In this document: positions 41,614-54,294 of the stretch, one piece after another
Layout of the letters: every line of letters starts with the position of its first letter
Position numbering within the stretch: position 1 is the first letter of the stretch
Assembly (NCBI GenBank): GCA_903813345.2
Contig: CAIIXF020000001.1
Location: 18,993,915-19,053,914, forward strand
Direction of reading: 5' to 3'
DNA length: 60,000 nucleotides
Origin: Owenia fusiformis
Taxonomy: Eukaryota; Annelida; Polychaeta; Sabellida; Oweniidae
The notes under the pieces: generated by a model
What the model was told of the DNA's origin: nothing
What the model saw: only the letters and a program-made list of their open reading frames with translations
The model's database searches: none
Position numbers and translations under genes: made by a program

Positions 41614-41999
41614 TAATATTCGGCAGGAGAATTCAACAATAGTTGATGTATATTACAAACAATAGGACTAAGGAGAGCTACATGTTAATAATTGCCTAGA
41701 TTAAATTGCATTCATTTTTTATGGCCTAAGTCTGAGACATAAAAATAATTGATGTTCTTAACAATTTTGTTATGCAAGTACTCTCTCTCTAGTCTCGATT
41801 CTAACCAAGCCACAAACTTAGGCCGATTAAGTTCTGTGTATCAATATTTTAAACCCCTGTGAGTTATATCAAAATCAGTGAAGTTATATAAATCTGCTGG
41901 GCCAAATTACAAATTTTTTTTTGGACTGCCTTGTTAATTTCCAAGTTTGCCCCTGTATACTCTATAGTGCTGCTATTGTCCAAATATGCTTCAAGCCAT

Positions 42000-42110
42000 T
42001 AACAGGCAAAATGCCACTACTTGCCATTTGTTACAGATGCTGAACTTCAAACACCAAACTCTGAATACCAACCACTGAACACCATCCACAAAAAGTTGGA
42101 GGCTACAATA
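42000..42110. repeat. Dispersed repeat, copy 1 (others about 45550-45680 and 52670-52770)
   Basis: Copies share 'ccatttgttacagatgctg' and 'ccacaaaaagttggaggcta' with an ACC/CCA-rich middle. The copy at 52670 continues into 'ggtggtgacataaaaat', the tail seen in the pearl-like element at 22395 and near 14310. Confidence 0.65.
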
Positions 42111-42119
42111 ATATGTTCA

Positions 42120-43630
42120 CCACAGATAATCAAATACATAATCAAATAAAAAATGATTGGTAAACAGTGTTTTAAGTTTTGTATCAACATGTACTGATAG
42201 AATTCAAAAATGACTTTTTTCATTATTTACTCAGAAAACATTATGAAAAAAACACAGAAAAGAACTAAATACAAATAAACAGCCAGGTTAAGTTTCAAGG
42301 AAATAATTGGAAACCAATAGATTAAGAGCACATTTCTGGAAATTAATTGTAAAAGTCTTGGTTTGTTCATTCTCAACTTTTGTCAATACAGCTTCAAAAA
42401 GGACAGGGATTAGATGAGGGTCAGATATTGTATGGCTCTTGCCCGGATGTTCAGTTTTTGGTTTATATTCATTCAGGTGGGATTTTATACAAGAGTCAAT
42501 GTAAAATGTATCTTAAAGTGGTATTTACTAAGCACATGTGTTCACTAGAGTGAGGTGTTCACTAAGACAGGTTTTAACGCAGCTGGTCTCATAGAATGCA
42601 ATTGATAAATGAGATGGAAGATATATGATTAAATACAGTGTAGAACTGTGTAGGATGAAATCCTTGGGAGCGATGATTTGAGTGTACCCATTGGATCAAA
42701 ATATTATATTTAAGCCAAATGTTAACAAATTTTCCCCAGAATTCCAACACTCTATCATTAATGACTTATATGTATTATGTATTAATTTAAGTGTATGCTA
42801 TCATTCAGTGAACATAATCATGGTTTAAATCACATACTTCAAATAATCATATCTATTCTATCTATTACTAATGTGAAATCATATGCTAAAATGTTCATCA
42901 ACAACTTGTTAGTTGCTTTGCTTTTCAAACACCATGTTATTGTCTATACACCATAAACTTTGAGATTTATACAAACTCACTTTTACATGTCCAAGGTATG
43001 CAGAAAGATTCAGCAAGATTTTCATCATTGTCATATAATTTTTCCTGTTTTGTAGATACGTTTAATAAGATAAGTTTAATTATATGGTTTATTCATCATC
43101 AGCAGCTTTTCCATTTTCTGGTATAAATATTAAACACTGAAATACCAAATATCATTAAGCCATATACATCTCTTTATGAAGGATTACAGTGATCTCCCAA
43201 TCATTAAAGGAAGTGGGCGCATCACCCACCTGAGATTTTGAAAATTGCTTGCCCCCACCTGAAAAATCTTGTGGAGAACACTGCATTATAATATAATATA
43301 TATCTCAGCTTAAATGAAATAAATATCCTATATACATCTTACCTGAACAATAGTTTTTCTGCGAATGAATTAAAATAATTGGTTTGCAGTTATACTAAAT
43401 GTAATAGTATCCTAAGACTGTAATGTCCTGTATATATGTTCTATCTACACTGTGTATATATCCCTAAAAGTGACTATTATATTAAGCTGGCTTGCAGATA
43501 TATGGTTACAACATCGATATCTTCGGCTGATGAGAGATGAAACAAGTTGCTCAGCTTGCCAACAGGTACTTAACTATATATGATAAATCCCCAATAATAT
43601 ATTACTAGTCTTTGGCTCTGCCTCTAGCGT
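42120..43630. other. AT-rich spacer with a short dispersed repeat
   Basis: 'aggaagtgggcgcatcacccacctgagatttt' (in part, about 43205-43245) recurs in altered form near 44795-44830. No exon was recognised. Confidence 0.4.
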
Positions 43631-43641
43631 AGACTTAACTA

Positions 43642-43854
43642 CAGTAGAACCTGTACGTCCAAACATCCCTCAAATCCAAACACTACTCAATATGAACACT
43701 TTTTCGTGGTCCCAAATTTGTTAATTCCCATTGACTCGCACGTTAATAACCAGAAATATTATTATTAATATAAACAGAAATATGAACACCTCAGCTTAAA
43801 ATTTGAACACTTTTGGCTGGTTCCAGATGTGTTCAGATTAGAAAGGTTTTAATG
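43642..43854. mobile_element. pogo/Tigger-like MITE, TA-flanked
   Basis: It starts CAGTAGAACCTGTACG, a typical pogo-group terminus, ends with a degraded inverse (AGGTTTTAATG) and is flanked by TA. The interior has inverted 'ccaaacatcc' and 'gtgttcagatta' elements. 213 bp, non-coding. Confidence 0.7.
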
Positions 43855-43859
43855 TACCC

Positions 43860-46800
43860 TTTGCCAGAATAATGCATTATGACTTATATTCTTTATATAA
43901 CCAATAAATAAACCTCTGAGCCAATCAGAGTCTGTCATTAGTCAACCATGGTTCTGTATGTGAATGAAAATATTGGTAAGGCTTATTATAGTGCTGTCTG
44001 ATTGGTTGAAGGACAAACTCTAAAATGAGTGATTCTAGTAAGAGGATGATACACTAGACAGTAACCTCAGGGTAGGCATTTATATAAATGAGAAACGCTT
44101 AAAGTACACATATTTCTATAATATTTTCAGTGGATATATGATTGCTGATGACATCACCTGTCATTTACAAATTTTAGTGTTCCTCCTTAATGGCAGAATA
44201 AATCCAGGTGATTTTGAATGTATTGTAATCCCAGAATCCTTAACTGTTAAGTGCTCAATAAATCCACCGTTCCTAATCCTTCATATAAATGTAATAATCA
44301 GCAGAAACACAGAAATAATCTATCTATAGCCACAAATGACGTCATTTATGTCACCGCTGAAAAAGGACATTAATTACATTGAATCCCGATAGCAATCTAC
44401 GTTCTGCTATTTTGCGGTTAAAACATGGATTAAATAAAACCAGATATCTCATTAATATTAGAAATCATAAACTGTATACTTCCAGGAAAGAAACATATTC
44501 TATGTTTCAGGTTAAATATGTGAAGAAGTTCTTGTAGAAATGCTGCTGTTAAAACATATTATTTAGATTTCATAAACAATGTGGCAGCTTGGAATCCATG
44601 TCTTGTCTGTTTCAATCTTGCCTGTTGAATAAGATTTTCAATACAATGTTGTTTTCGTGTTATGTTATGCAATATGTTGTTTAGTTTTTGTATGTATGGA
44701 TGTGGATGGATATGTGAAAGATTCTTTAGATTATGAATAAAGATTATAAATTATTGTCTTATATCATATTCTGCTATATTGATCACCCCGATACCTAAGA
44801 AAGTAGGTGCCTCACCAACTTGAGATTTCGAATATAGGTGACTGCACCGAATTGTAAGCCCATTTCCACATGAAAATTAAAAAATAGCAATTTTGATCTG
44901 AACTATGAATATGAGAATTTTGAAACTACTTCAGCAAATATTCTCACAGCAGTCATAAACACAGTTGTTAATAGATATAATCAGCAAGCATGATTATTAG
45001 CAAAATTATTTTTCTGTGAAATGCGATTTACCAGGCACAAAATTACTGGTTAACATTGAAAGGCAAATACAGAGTAGTTTAATATTTCTGACCATGCAGT
45101 TGTTATATAGTTATCTTCTATTCTGATTTTACTAGTTCTTTGTGAAACTGAGAAACCCCAAAATCTCTACTAGTCCCACATCAAACTGCTTTTCCTCTGA
45201 TTAATATTCAATATGTAACATATTCTCACATTTTTGACTGACAATCCCTAGTGACTTATCTATTATTTATTACAGTTTCTATCTTCTTCATTTCAAGGTG
45301 TTCAATAATACATACTAATACATATGCCTGAATAAGCACTTCCCAGGACTATATGGCATAAAAAGAATTCATGACATTGTTTCAAAATGAGTGAAAGAAA
45401 AAATTGATCAAATTGTGTAGACTGGTAAATTAAGAATGCCTAATTAAATAATTATGATTTTTATGAATACGTCTAACTTCGTGTTTTAGTACTCAATTCC
45501 TCAAAGGGCTAGTTATCCTTTTACCAATTTTATTGATATTCAAATACAAGGCATTAACATGCAACATGTCACTACCTACCATTTGTTACAGACATTGACC
45601 ACCGAACACCAAAAACCAAACTGCCAAACACCAAACGCTGTCCACAAAAAGTTAGAGACTATAACAACACAGTTAAATAACACATGTGGAGGTCACAAAA
45701 ACTTAAACTTAAATTCCCCAAACATAACCTCAAAACATATCCCTAACAACATGTAACCATGACACCCATAACTTCACATCTCCTCAAATACATTAATCTA
45801 AAGTTCATCTACAGATCCAGATGAACAATACAAGAACAACCTTCATCTTTTCCATTGTATACTATTGATCTCTCAAGGATCAAGCAATAATCCAATACAA
45901 TAGAACCATTAGCACATGTTCTCACTTTAATCATGACCTTCATCAGAATATCTATAAATTCCTGATTGGCATTATTCATACCAGGGAGGGGGGGGGGTTA
46001 TTGGTAATAGACAACAGGTTTACTGGAATTTGCCTGTTGTTTTAAAGAATTTGCAACTGTTTCAATGTTAAAACTACATTTGTATAATGAACAATAATTT
46101 TGCCTGTTGTTTTCATTTGTTTTGTCTGCTGTCAGAAACTCTAATGAAAGAAAACTGATGCTCAAAGCCAGCTTTCATCAAATGGATTGCAATTTACGAC
46201 TTTATCGAGTAAGACTCCATAGTTTAGCTGAAAAAAGTGAGGAAAAGACGATAATTTCGTGACTTTTCAAAATTACCCAAAATAACCATTTTGTGCCTAT
46301 GTCAGCTGCACTTCAGCATATTAAGAACTTATCTGCATTAAAACTACAAAATCATCCATGGTTATCAGAGGGAAGTGTAGTTAGACTGAGGAGGAATCAG
46401 AGTAAACAGAGCATAACAATGGAACATGAATACATACATGTAGTTACCTTATCAGCTTTAACTTCAAGAGATTCTTTATAGAATCTGCTCAGTGTTTACT
46501 AAAAAATTGCGATGGTGAGGTAGCTGTCACATTAGCTGTATGGGCCCACTGAACGCCACCATGGCCCCAAAGTGTTTTGTCAACAATGTATCTATGTCAT
46601 ACCCTGCCATATTCACACTGTGGCGAATGGTGAGCCTGCATGGCCTTTAAGTGTGACAGCTCCATAAGGGTTGGTGTCCAATTATGAACAGTTCATTTCA
46701 TTATGGTTTGACCCTAACCCTCCTGTCATCTAACGAAATTTTAAAATGTCATTTTTTGTCGTTCACTTGAATATTAAAAGATCAACACTCTTCACTAACG

Positions 46801-48081
46801 AAACCATTATTTACATCCCCTCCCACGAAGGGAACGAACTACTTTATTCCACAAATGTTGATAGATAATGGGACAACATCCTTAAGCCAGTACCGTTTTT
46901 AGAGAGCATATGAGACATGGTAGTGAAGTAACAAGATATGAAGTAATAATTTGGAATGCTGGAAAAAACAACTGAGACGCCAAAAAACAAAGAAGGAGGA
47001 AAGGTACAATATAGTTAGTCTTATCTCAAAAACAACATCTGATTTCCAACTGAAGCTTTGCATATGATAAAGCATAACAGATAATAGTTATGTAAACACA
47101 TCATCCCTGGGTGGAATTTTTGATAAATGATCTATTGACAAATCCGTGAAACCTGCTATCTTGCATATTTGCATATTACAAGAACAATCATTATGTGGAA
47201 ACAAGCTCTGATCAGCTCAAAATTTCAAAAGTTCATAAATAGTGAGAGTAGATGGTCAAACAATCTGGTAAAGGGTAGATTTAAGGCCAACAAATCAAAA
47301 GTTGTGTTTTCAAGAGTATATTTTATCTTTTGAGTCCTGTTAACAATATAAGGATCACACATTATCAATAGCCAAATAATAAAATCATCTGTACAAATGA
47401 AAAAATTGTAGCTTACATGATTTTCCATGCATACAATATTACTATTAACATTGGATAAATATATTTATCTCATACACCTGATTAACTCAATCTAGTCCAA
47501 CCCATTCTGGTTCGTGGCAACCTAAACTCATTATTATCTTGAAAATACCAACACTATTTGTTATCTAACTTACCCGGAACTAAGATGTTACTCAAGATTT
47601 GTCGGCATAAACATGGACCGATGATTGAAATATTTATGTTTCTGAAGCACAATTCTGTATCGGGTAAATGAAGCAGTCGACTTTTACCTGATAACTTGAT
47701 TGTGATTATCTGAGCTTATCAACCCTTTGCAAAACTTAACACTTAACTTTACTCTTAAATAAGCGATAATCGTTGATCTAGCCTCTATCCAATTAGAATA
47801 TGAGATCTGGAAATCATGATGCTACATTTTGGATTTTTTAAGTTGCTAAGATTCATGTCACATTCAAATTCCTATATATGTCCAAAATTAAGATTGTTAA
47901 GATCTCAACAGCTTAACAACTGTAAAATCATATATATAAGTCAGAGGGAAGTGTTGTTTTCTGATTGGAATTCAGAATATGAAGTAGTTGAGTTCTACCT
48001 GTTAACTTGATAATGATTACCTTTACTTTTCTTATGCCACACAATCACTGTTGATACTTCCATTAAACTATCTAACCCTTT
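43860..48081. other. AT-rich spacer with dispersed repeat fragments
   Basis: Besides fragments near 44795, 45550-45680 and 46560-46675 and a G-run at about 45990, I see no supported gene. An imperfect direct repeat links about 47670-47720 and 47980-48030 ('tacctgataacttgattgtg'). Short plus-strand frames (44138, 45559, 46293, 47816) lack support. Confidence 0.4.
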
Positions 48082-48529
48082 TAGTCCGGTTGCCAAATAC
48101 CTCTGACAGGCTAAAGGTCGTTTTAAGGTATAAAGTTTTTTTCTGTGCATTTTTCTATTGCTACACATGTATTCTTTAAAATGAAATAATCTGCAAAATC
48201 ATATATGTTGAGCATTATTTTTAGTCGCACCATATAATTATGTAATTAATTTCAAAGGGGGCGTGGCACTTTGAAAGTTATAACATGTTAACAGTCATTA
48301 AAAATTATTAGACCACTGAGAAATATGTGTTTTGGAGAGATAGAGAGAACAAAGGTTTAATTTAACATACATTGCATGTTTTCAGCCTGACCCCCAGGGG
48401 CCGTGAATGGGGGGAGGGGTCGGGAAAACAGGAATTTTGAGATCTCTCTGAAGTATAGCTTTATTATACTCAAATGAAAGGTAATTAAGAGTAGATTGCA
48501 AATATTGTATCATTTTTCTGATTCGGGCC

Positions 48530-48720
48530 TCCTGAAATTCAAAATGGCCGCCTAGTGTGGGATTTCGCAATAATTTTGTGATCTTCAAAGTATGCGTATT
48601 TTATATTCAATTTGAAGGAATGTGAGAGCAGGTCACTGTTATAGTATTGTTTTTCCTAATTCATGCCTTAAGATTCAAAATGGCTGCATAGAGCAGGAAT
48701 TCTGTATTACTTAAAGATCT
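48530..48720. repeat. Two-unit repeat with AAATGGC(C/T)GC core
   Basis: 'ttcaaaatggccgcctag' and 'ttcaaaatggctgcatag' about 130 bp apart, each followed by a similar 'gatctt..caaagta' stretch. Part of the left arm of the larger inverted structure. Confidence 0.5.
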
Positions 48721-49899
48721 TTTCAAAGTAGTGTTACATGATACTATATTAGATTTCAAATAGTATTGTCTTGATGATTTATACCTTTGAAACCCCTTAA
48801 TGGTCACTCATATGCTTAAATCTGTGAAACTTCTTATATATCTCTAACGAATGTATGTCTTAATATCTGTGCGAGTTGCTGATATCTAGTTTGAGATTGA
48901 TTACATAGTATTACAATAAAAAAAACGTTGTTAAAAGATAATACCTATAGTACATATTTTGATAGAAGCACATGCAATTATATTCAATGTACCTCAATTT
49001 ATAGTCATCATGTGATACAAAATATGATGCTTTTTAAACTAATATGTCAAAAAATGTCATCCAAATGAAAATGTGACTATACTAACATTCCATTTTCATA
49101 GAGGTGTGAAAAATAACAATTGTGATCTTTCCCCTCTAAGAGATTACTGAATCACCAACTTAGTTATCAACAATTATTTACCTCTACAAATATCGCTCGG
49201 GACTATACTGCTGGAGTTCAAGGCTTCTGCTGTTGTATCTAGATTGATACAGATAATTTTAAACAATTTTGGAGCAAACATGTCCTTTTGGAATGGATGG
49301 AAGTCAACCCATACATTGGTGATATTGGCAGTACAACTAAAAAGAATATTGAGCTATTAAATCCCCAAGTATGGAGGATACTTTACCAGATTGACTACAA
49401 TGAAAGAGAAATCAGTTAAGCCTGCCACCTTAACAAAGTACTAGCCATTGGCTGACATGAAACCATCCGACCCTAGCACAATGATTACCATGATGATTAA
49501 AGCTAAACATCTTACAAATGAATATGGCATGGAATATACAATTTTAACATAGATCAGCAACTCTATAAAATAGCAATAGCATTAGGTGTGACTAGAGCAT
49601 ATTCAACCAACTTGGTGGAATGAACCAAGTTATTATGATTGTCAGATTCCTCATCAGTCTGAGCTGACAACCTGTCCACCACGGAATGCGTCATGATAAA
49701 CCATGACATCTTATTACTTCTCAGCCCTGTTCCAGGTGAAACAGAAATTATGAGTATCAGAATGCACAGAATGTAAGCATCCTCCAAGTGTTAAGTAAAT
49801 ACCAAGCTGGTGTGCAGAAATTGAGTGTGATATAATATCATAAATATGATCATATGATATATATAGCGTATTCTTCTTGTGCACCATAACCACAACCAT

Positions 49900-50015
49900 C
49901 AGTTGCAGGATCAGTTCACCATGCAGCGAAAATCACCTGGGAGGGCAGTGGTGGATATAAAGCGCTTAAAACAATCTACAACAGCACTGAAGTTCGAACC
50001 CCACGGAGTAGCAAA
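49900..50015 (+). repeat. Possible SINE relic
   Basis: 'gtggatataaagcgctta' and 'aagttcgaaccccac' are spaced about like an A box and a B box. The sequence does not fold as a functional tRNA. Tentative. Confidence 0.3.
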
Positions 50016-50964
50016 TCCCAACGAACACTACAATATATTCATGAATCTGTATATGGCATGATGTGATTATTTACCATCTACTCTACCCTTGATCAAATTG
50101 ACAGATATTAAAAGGCATACATTACAGATATATCAGAATTTCAGCTGGGGTATATTCCTCAACACTACCCCTGGTAATACGAATAATGTGTAATATCGAC
50201 AAATACACCCCTTAGATATCTAAGCACGAGTGCCAAAGGGAAAGGACCAAAAGTTGTAATGGAACTTAGCAAGAAAAAGCAAACTTTAAGTGCATACCAG
50301 TCAAGAAAAACAAACCCCATATATCCCAAAACCATGATCTAACATGAAAAGAAACAATGTCTTTCCCTCGCCATTCAAGAACCAATATCACAATCCAAGA
50401 CTAGAACACCAAGGGACATTTCATTCATACTGAAGTCATTACAATACATGTTGAAGAAAACATTAGAAATTGATATCCAATACTCATAACATCAAAAATA
50501 GTTGTAGATACAAGTACTCATATAAGATAGAGCATTCAGTCTCAAATGATGTGGGATAGATAAAATCCAGTCTCCAAGTCCATAGGCGTTTCAAAGGGTC
50601 AACATCCATTCGCAAAAGCCATCGCCATAATCCATAAAACACAATAATTCACAATGGTCATCAGGAGAGAACTATAGCTGGTTTCGATCCCTATTTCTCA
50701 ACCATTAATGCCAGTGCTGGAATCCACCTCAAAAGGTGCCAAGTGAAAAAATTGTGAGTTCAGCGCCAATTTCTTAAACAATTCCTACATCATTCAGCAT
50801 CTCAAGTGGTAAAACTTGAAATTAATGACTTGTATTTTTCAGCAAAGACCAGAAAGTATTTCTTAAACTTTTTACAAGTATAACCTTGACCTAACAGTTT
50901 GATCACTAAAGCATTGTGTCTTGACTTAAAATCTAAATATTTAGAGCATGCAATGCCATATCTA

Positions 50965-51085
50965 ATAAGCTAGGATACGTACACCCCATATGATAGAGCT
51001 AGGCACAAAAGCTTTCGAACACTTCACTCCCTTCAGTCGTTCGGGGTACATAAAACATTTGTACCTAGCCCTGCATGGTGTAATC
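50965..51085. repeat. Imperfect palindrome, possible MITE relic
   Basis: 'tacaccccatatgatagagc' with 'taggcacaaaag' is mirrored by 'tttgtacctagccctgcat' with 'ggtgta'. The centre contains 'ttcgaacacttcactccc' and 'ttcagtcgttcgg'. Confidence 0.45.
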
Positions 51086-51228
51086 GTCGATATAACACCT
51101 GCTCTTCAGTCTATATTTCTTAATTATAGTATAATATAGCCTTACTTCGAAGAAATCTCTGAGTAATAGCGAATTTCTACTCTAGAAACAATACAATGAT
51201 TGTTATCTACTTCAATTTGAGTATAAAT

Positions 51229-51324
51229 GAATAAACACAAGGAGCACACACGTCTCAAACTCGTGGTTACAACACCTAATTGCCTAGTTTGAACGTGCTG
51301 GCGCTCAAGCCCTCTCGGCCATAT
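51229..51324 (-). repeat. tRNA-derived SINE, copy 2
   Basis: Matches the copy at 40704-40808 (shared 'acaaggagcacacacgtctc'-like stretch, 'gaacgtgctggcgctcaag', 'ccctctcggcc'). The B-box side is slightly shortened. Confidence 0.7.
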
Positions 51325-52156
51325 AGACATACTTTGAATGGATCAGGAAATTATTGAGTAATCCTGCATTAGGCAGGCATTTTGAATTTTTCGAGGCCTG
51401 AATCAGAAAAATGATACAATATTTGCAATCCACTCTAAATTGCCTTTCATTTGAGTATAATAAAGCTACACTTCAGAAAGATCTCAAAATTAATGAAAAT
51501 TTCTTTTTCCCCACCCCCTCCCTCCTATACTCAGCCCGGGGGGGGGGGGGCAGGGTGAAAAACATAGAATATATGTGGAAAAGATGGATGTTGTGAATAT
51601 ACTACCAAAATTAAAAAAAATTCAGTACTTTGGTTTAAAAAGAAAGACTTAATATTTTCGAAATAGTCCCGTCATTTTTAAAGTGGTGGCCATCTTGATA
51701 ACAGACGAATGGGTGGAGGACTTCACTCTATGTCTGGGATAATAACCAATTAAAAGCAATTTGCCTTTGCCTACAAATGCATTAGTTTGTGAAATATTGA
51801 TCTTAAAACTTGGATTTTCTAAGATTATCGATATAAATCTGCAAAAAAACAATTATTAGAAAAAATGATGACTCAGCACTTTTTAAGACATTATAATTTT
51901 ATGCATTTGTCGAGTTTTGAAGAGATCTGTGTTAAATAAGTGCTTAATATAACCTCACAATATATTTTTTAGTGAGATAAATTAGAATAATTGAAAAATA
52001 AAGTAAAAAATTTGCTGAGTCAGCAGAAAAAAATGCTCAACCTATAAAATTTTGCAGATTGTTTAATTTACTTAAGAATGTCAAGTACTATCAGAATATG
52101 CAAAGAAAAAAACTTTATACCCTAAAACGACCCCTTCCTTCTTGGCCACCGGACTA

Positions 52157-53407
52157 TTTGCTAAGATTGGACATATACTCTGTCACACATACATAGAGAT
52201 TACACAGTACAGTTATTTTGTGAAAAAAAGCTATGGATATTTTACTAGTTTTACTTAAGGGCTGGTCAAATTCACCATCACCATGTGTCTTAAATTGCAA
52301 GGGCTTAAGAAGGGAGCACTCGCTGCCTCTGTTAGCTATAAACAGTGTCATAATTGAGGGATTTCAGACCAAATCACTCAGACATAAAGTTCGTGTTCTT
52401 CCTGATTGCTCTATGAAATACCAGGTGTTCAACATCAGAATTTTGATACAAGTTCTTTGGAGAATGAAAGCTACAGTTTGAACATGTTTTAGGGTATGAG
52501 GCCTCTGAGGCTATGTAACAAATGAAATAGAACAGTAATTTATTCAAGAATATTATATTGAATCATTTTATATTTATACCATCCAATCAATATTTGTTCA
52601 ATTGTTAATTCTATTTAATTTTTTAATTTTTATTTTGTGTGATTTTACATTTGTTTTTTGAGCCCTTAGACCCAATGTCCACCCGCCATTTGTTATAGAT
52701 GCCAACCGCCAATCATCAATAACCGATTGCGAACCGCCGTCACAAAAAAACGCTTTTTGGTGGTGACATAAAAATTGATATAGAAAATCGACAGCTATAT
52801 TTTATGCTGCAAATTTCTCTCAAATTTTTGTCCAGTCGCCGTACGGTTGGTGTAGATCAAATGTGATCGAGGCATAGCTCTAGAGGTGGCTGTATGATCA
52901 TGATCATTTTAGGTGAAATGATCTTGAATACTATATCTGATAAAAAAAACATTTAACAAATACAAAACTACACAAAGTACAAGAGAACATAAGCCAAACA
53001 TGCAAATACAAGTTAAAATATTTAACTTCAGCTTTGTGCTTCATCTTTTAACCAAATAAATCAAATCAAAATCTAAACCTCATTTGTGCTTTGAATAATT
53101 TTATGGTAATATCCACAAATATGATTAGGCAAAATAAAAGTAAGAGGTCTACCATAAGACACTAGTAAAATGCAAAATGCTGGCTACTCTGGTTGAAGTG
53201 AAAACAAAGTTTGAGGAAGTTTGTTAGATACTGAATCTTAAAGTTGCTGATAATAACTTTAAGGACAGCTTCTGAGTTTCTTGTCTACTAAAACACCTCA
53301 ACATAGAACAGTTTCAAAAGAACCAAGCCCTATGTGAATGGACCCCCTCTGCAAAGAACACCATCCTCAAAGTATATTTTGCAAGAAGAAAGGGTGTTCC
53401 CTATATA
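52157..53407. other. AT-rich spacer
   Basis: Holds one copy of the 'ccatttgttatagatgcc' dispersed repeat (about 52670-52780). Nothing else was recognised. Confidence 0.4.
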
Positions 53408-54164
53408 CAAGGTGTTTCATAATGACCCTATGTACAGCTGATCCTAGATCAAGTTTCTAAAATCTATATACCATAATGAGGCTTATTCAATTTAGAACTT
53501 ATGGACCAAATATTACCATGCACATGATTGATCATTTGGAACATAGTCAATATCACCAAAGTCAGTATCACCATTGTCAGTATCACCATTGTCAATATCA
53601 TCATTGTCAGTATCACCATTGTTAATATCACCATAGTCAGTATCATCATTGTCAATATCACCATTGTCAGTATCACCATAGTCAGTATCATCATTGTCAG
53701 CATCACCATTGTCAATATCACCATTGTCAGTATCACCATAGTCAGTATAACCATTGTCAATATCATCATTGTAAGTATCACCATTGTCAGTATCACCAGA
53801 ATCAGTATCACCATTGTCAATATCACCATTGTCAGTATCACCAGTCAGTATCATCATTGTCAATATCACCATTGTCAGTATCACCATAATCAGTATGACC
53901 ATTGTCAGTATCACCATTGTCAATATCACCATTGTCAGTATCACCATTGTCAATATCATTGAGATATATCCTAAGCATCCATCAAATTGCAAACTATTAT
54001 AAATCATAATGTTTTAAGGCATGGTTATTGGTTATCATAGCTGTTACCATGGCTATTTTGTAAAAATTTGTTTCCAAACTGTTAAAAGTTATCTAACCTA
54101 TGGGGTATGCAGCACTATCTTGGAATGGCAGTTGATAGGGGATCAGTTATTATGAAACACCCTG
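53408..54164. mobile_element. TA-flanked TIR element enclosing a minisatellite
   Basis: The left end CAAGGTGTTTCATAATGACC and right end (inverse CAGGGTGTTTCATAATAACT) are inverted repeats; GCTGATCC and its partner extend the match. TA borders both ends. The centre is occupied by the minisatellite at 53541-53955. The right end is tandemly duplicated: 'gatcagttattatgaaacac' and 'cctgtacag' recur about 54 bp downstream. Confidence 0.7.
53541..53955. repeat. 15-bp minisatellite (TATCACCATTGTCAG)n, about 28 units
   Basis: Near-uniform 15-bp units alternate between ...GTCAG and ...GTCAA endings, with some ATCATC variants; the alternation suggests an older 30-bp unit. Because the unit is a multiple of three, long frames open on both strands. 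They are artefacts of the repeat, not genes. Confidence 0.95.
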
Positions 54165-54294
54165 TACAGACTTCACTGAATGGCAGTTGATCGGGGATCA
54201 GTTATTATGAAACACCCTGTACAGGCTTCACTGTACAGCCAAAGGAGAGTGTAAGGGTACATAAGTTTAACTGTCATATAACCCGAAGTAATAT

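Larger units (their letters stand above)
48082..52156. mobile_element. About 4-kb element with long degenerate inverted arms
   Basis: The left end TAGTCCGGTTGCC is inverted at the right end (GGCCACCGGACTA). Further in, 'ggtcgttttaaggtataaag', 'tctgcaaaatcatatatg' and 'ttgagcatt' on the left match the right arm in reverse. The blocks at 48430-48540 and 51380-51500 ('atgatacaatatttgcaat', 'catttgagtataataaagc') are also inverted copies. A SINE lies near the start of the right arm. No target duplication was confirmed, so two separately inserted inverted copies remain possible. Confidence 0.5.

Noticed and set aside
49976-50015. Possible tRNA gene
   Set aside because: A B-box-like TTCGAACCCC is present, but no cloverleaf can be drawn with an acceptor stem; better explained as a SINE relic.
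53464-54007. Long open frames on both strands over the 15-bp repeat (more than 120 codons)
   Set aside because: A repeat unit divisible by three without stops opens frames on several strands; the peptides are monotonous (ILTMVILTMV and the like) and carry no start, splice or domain context.
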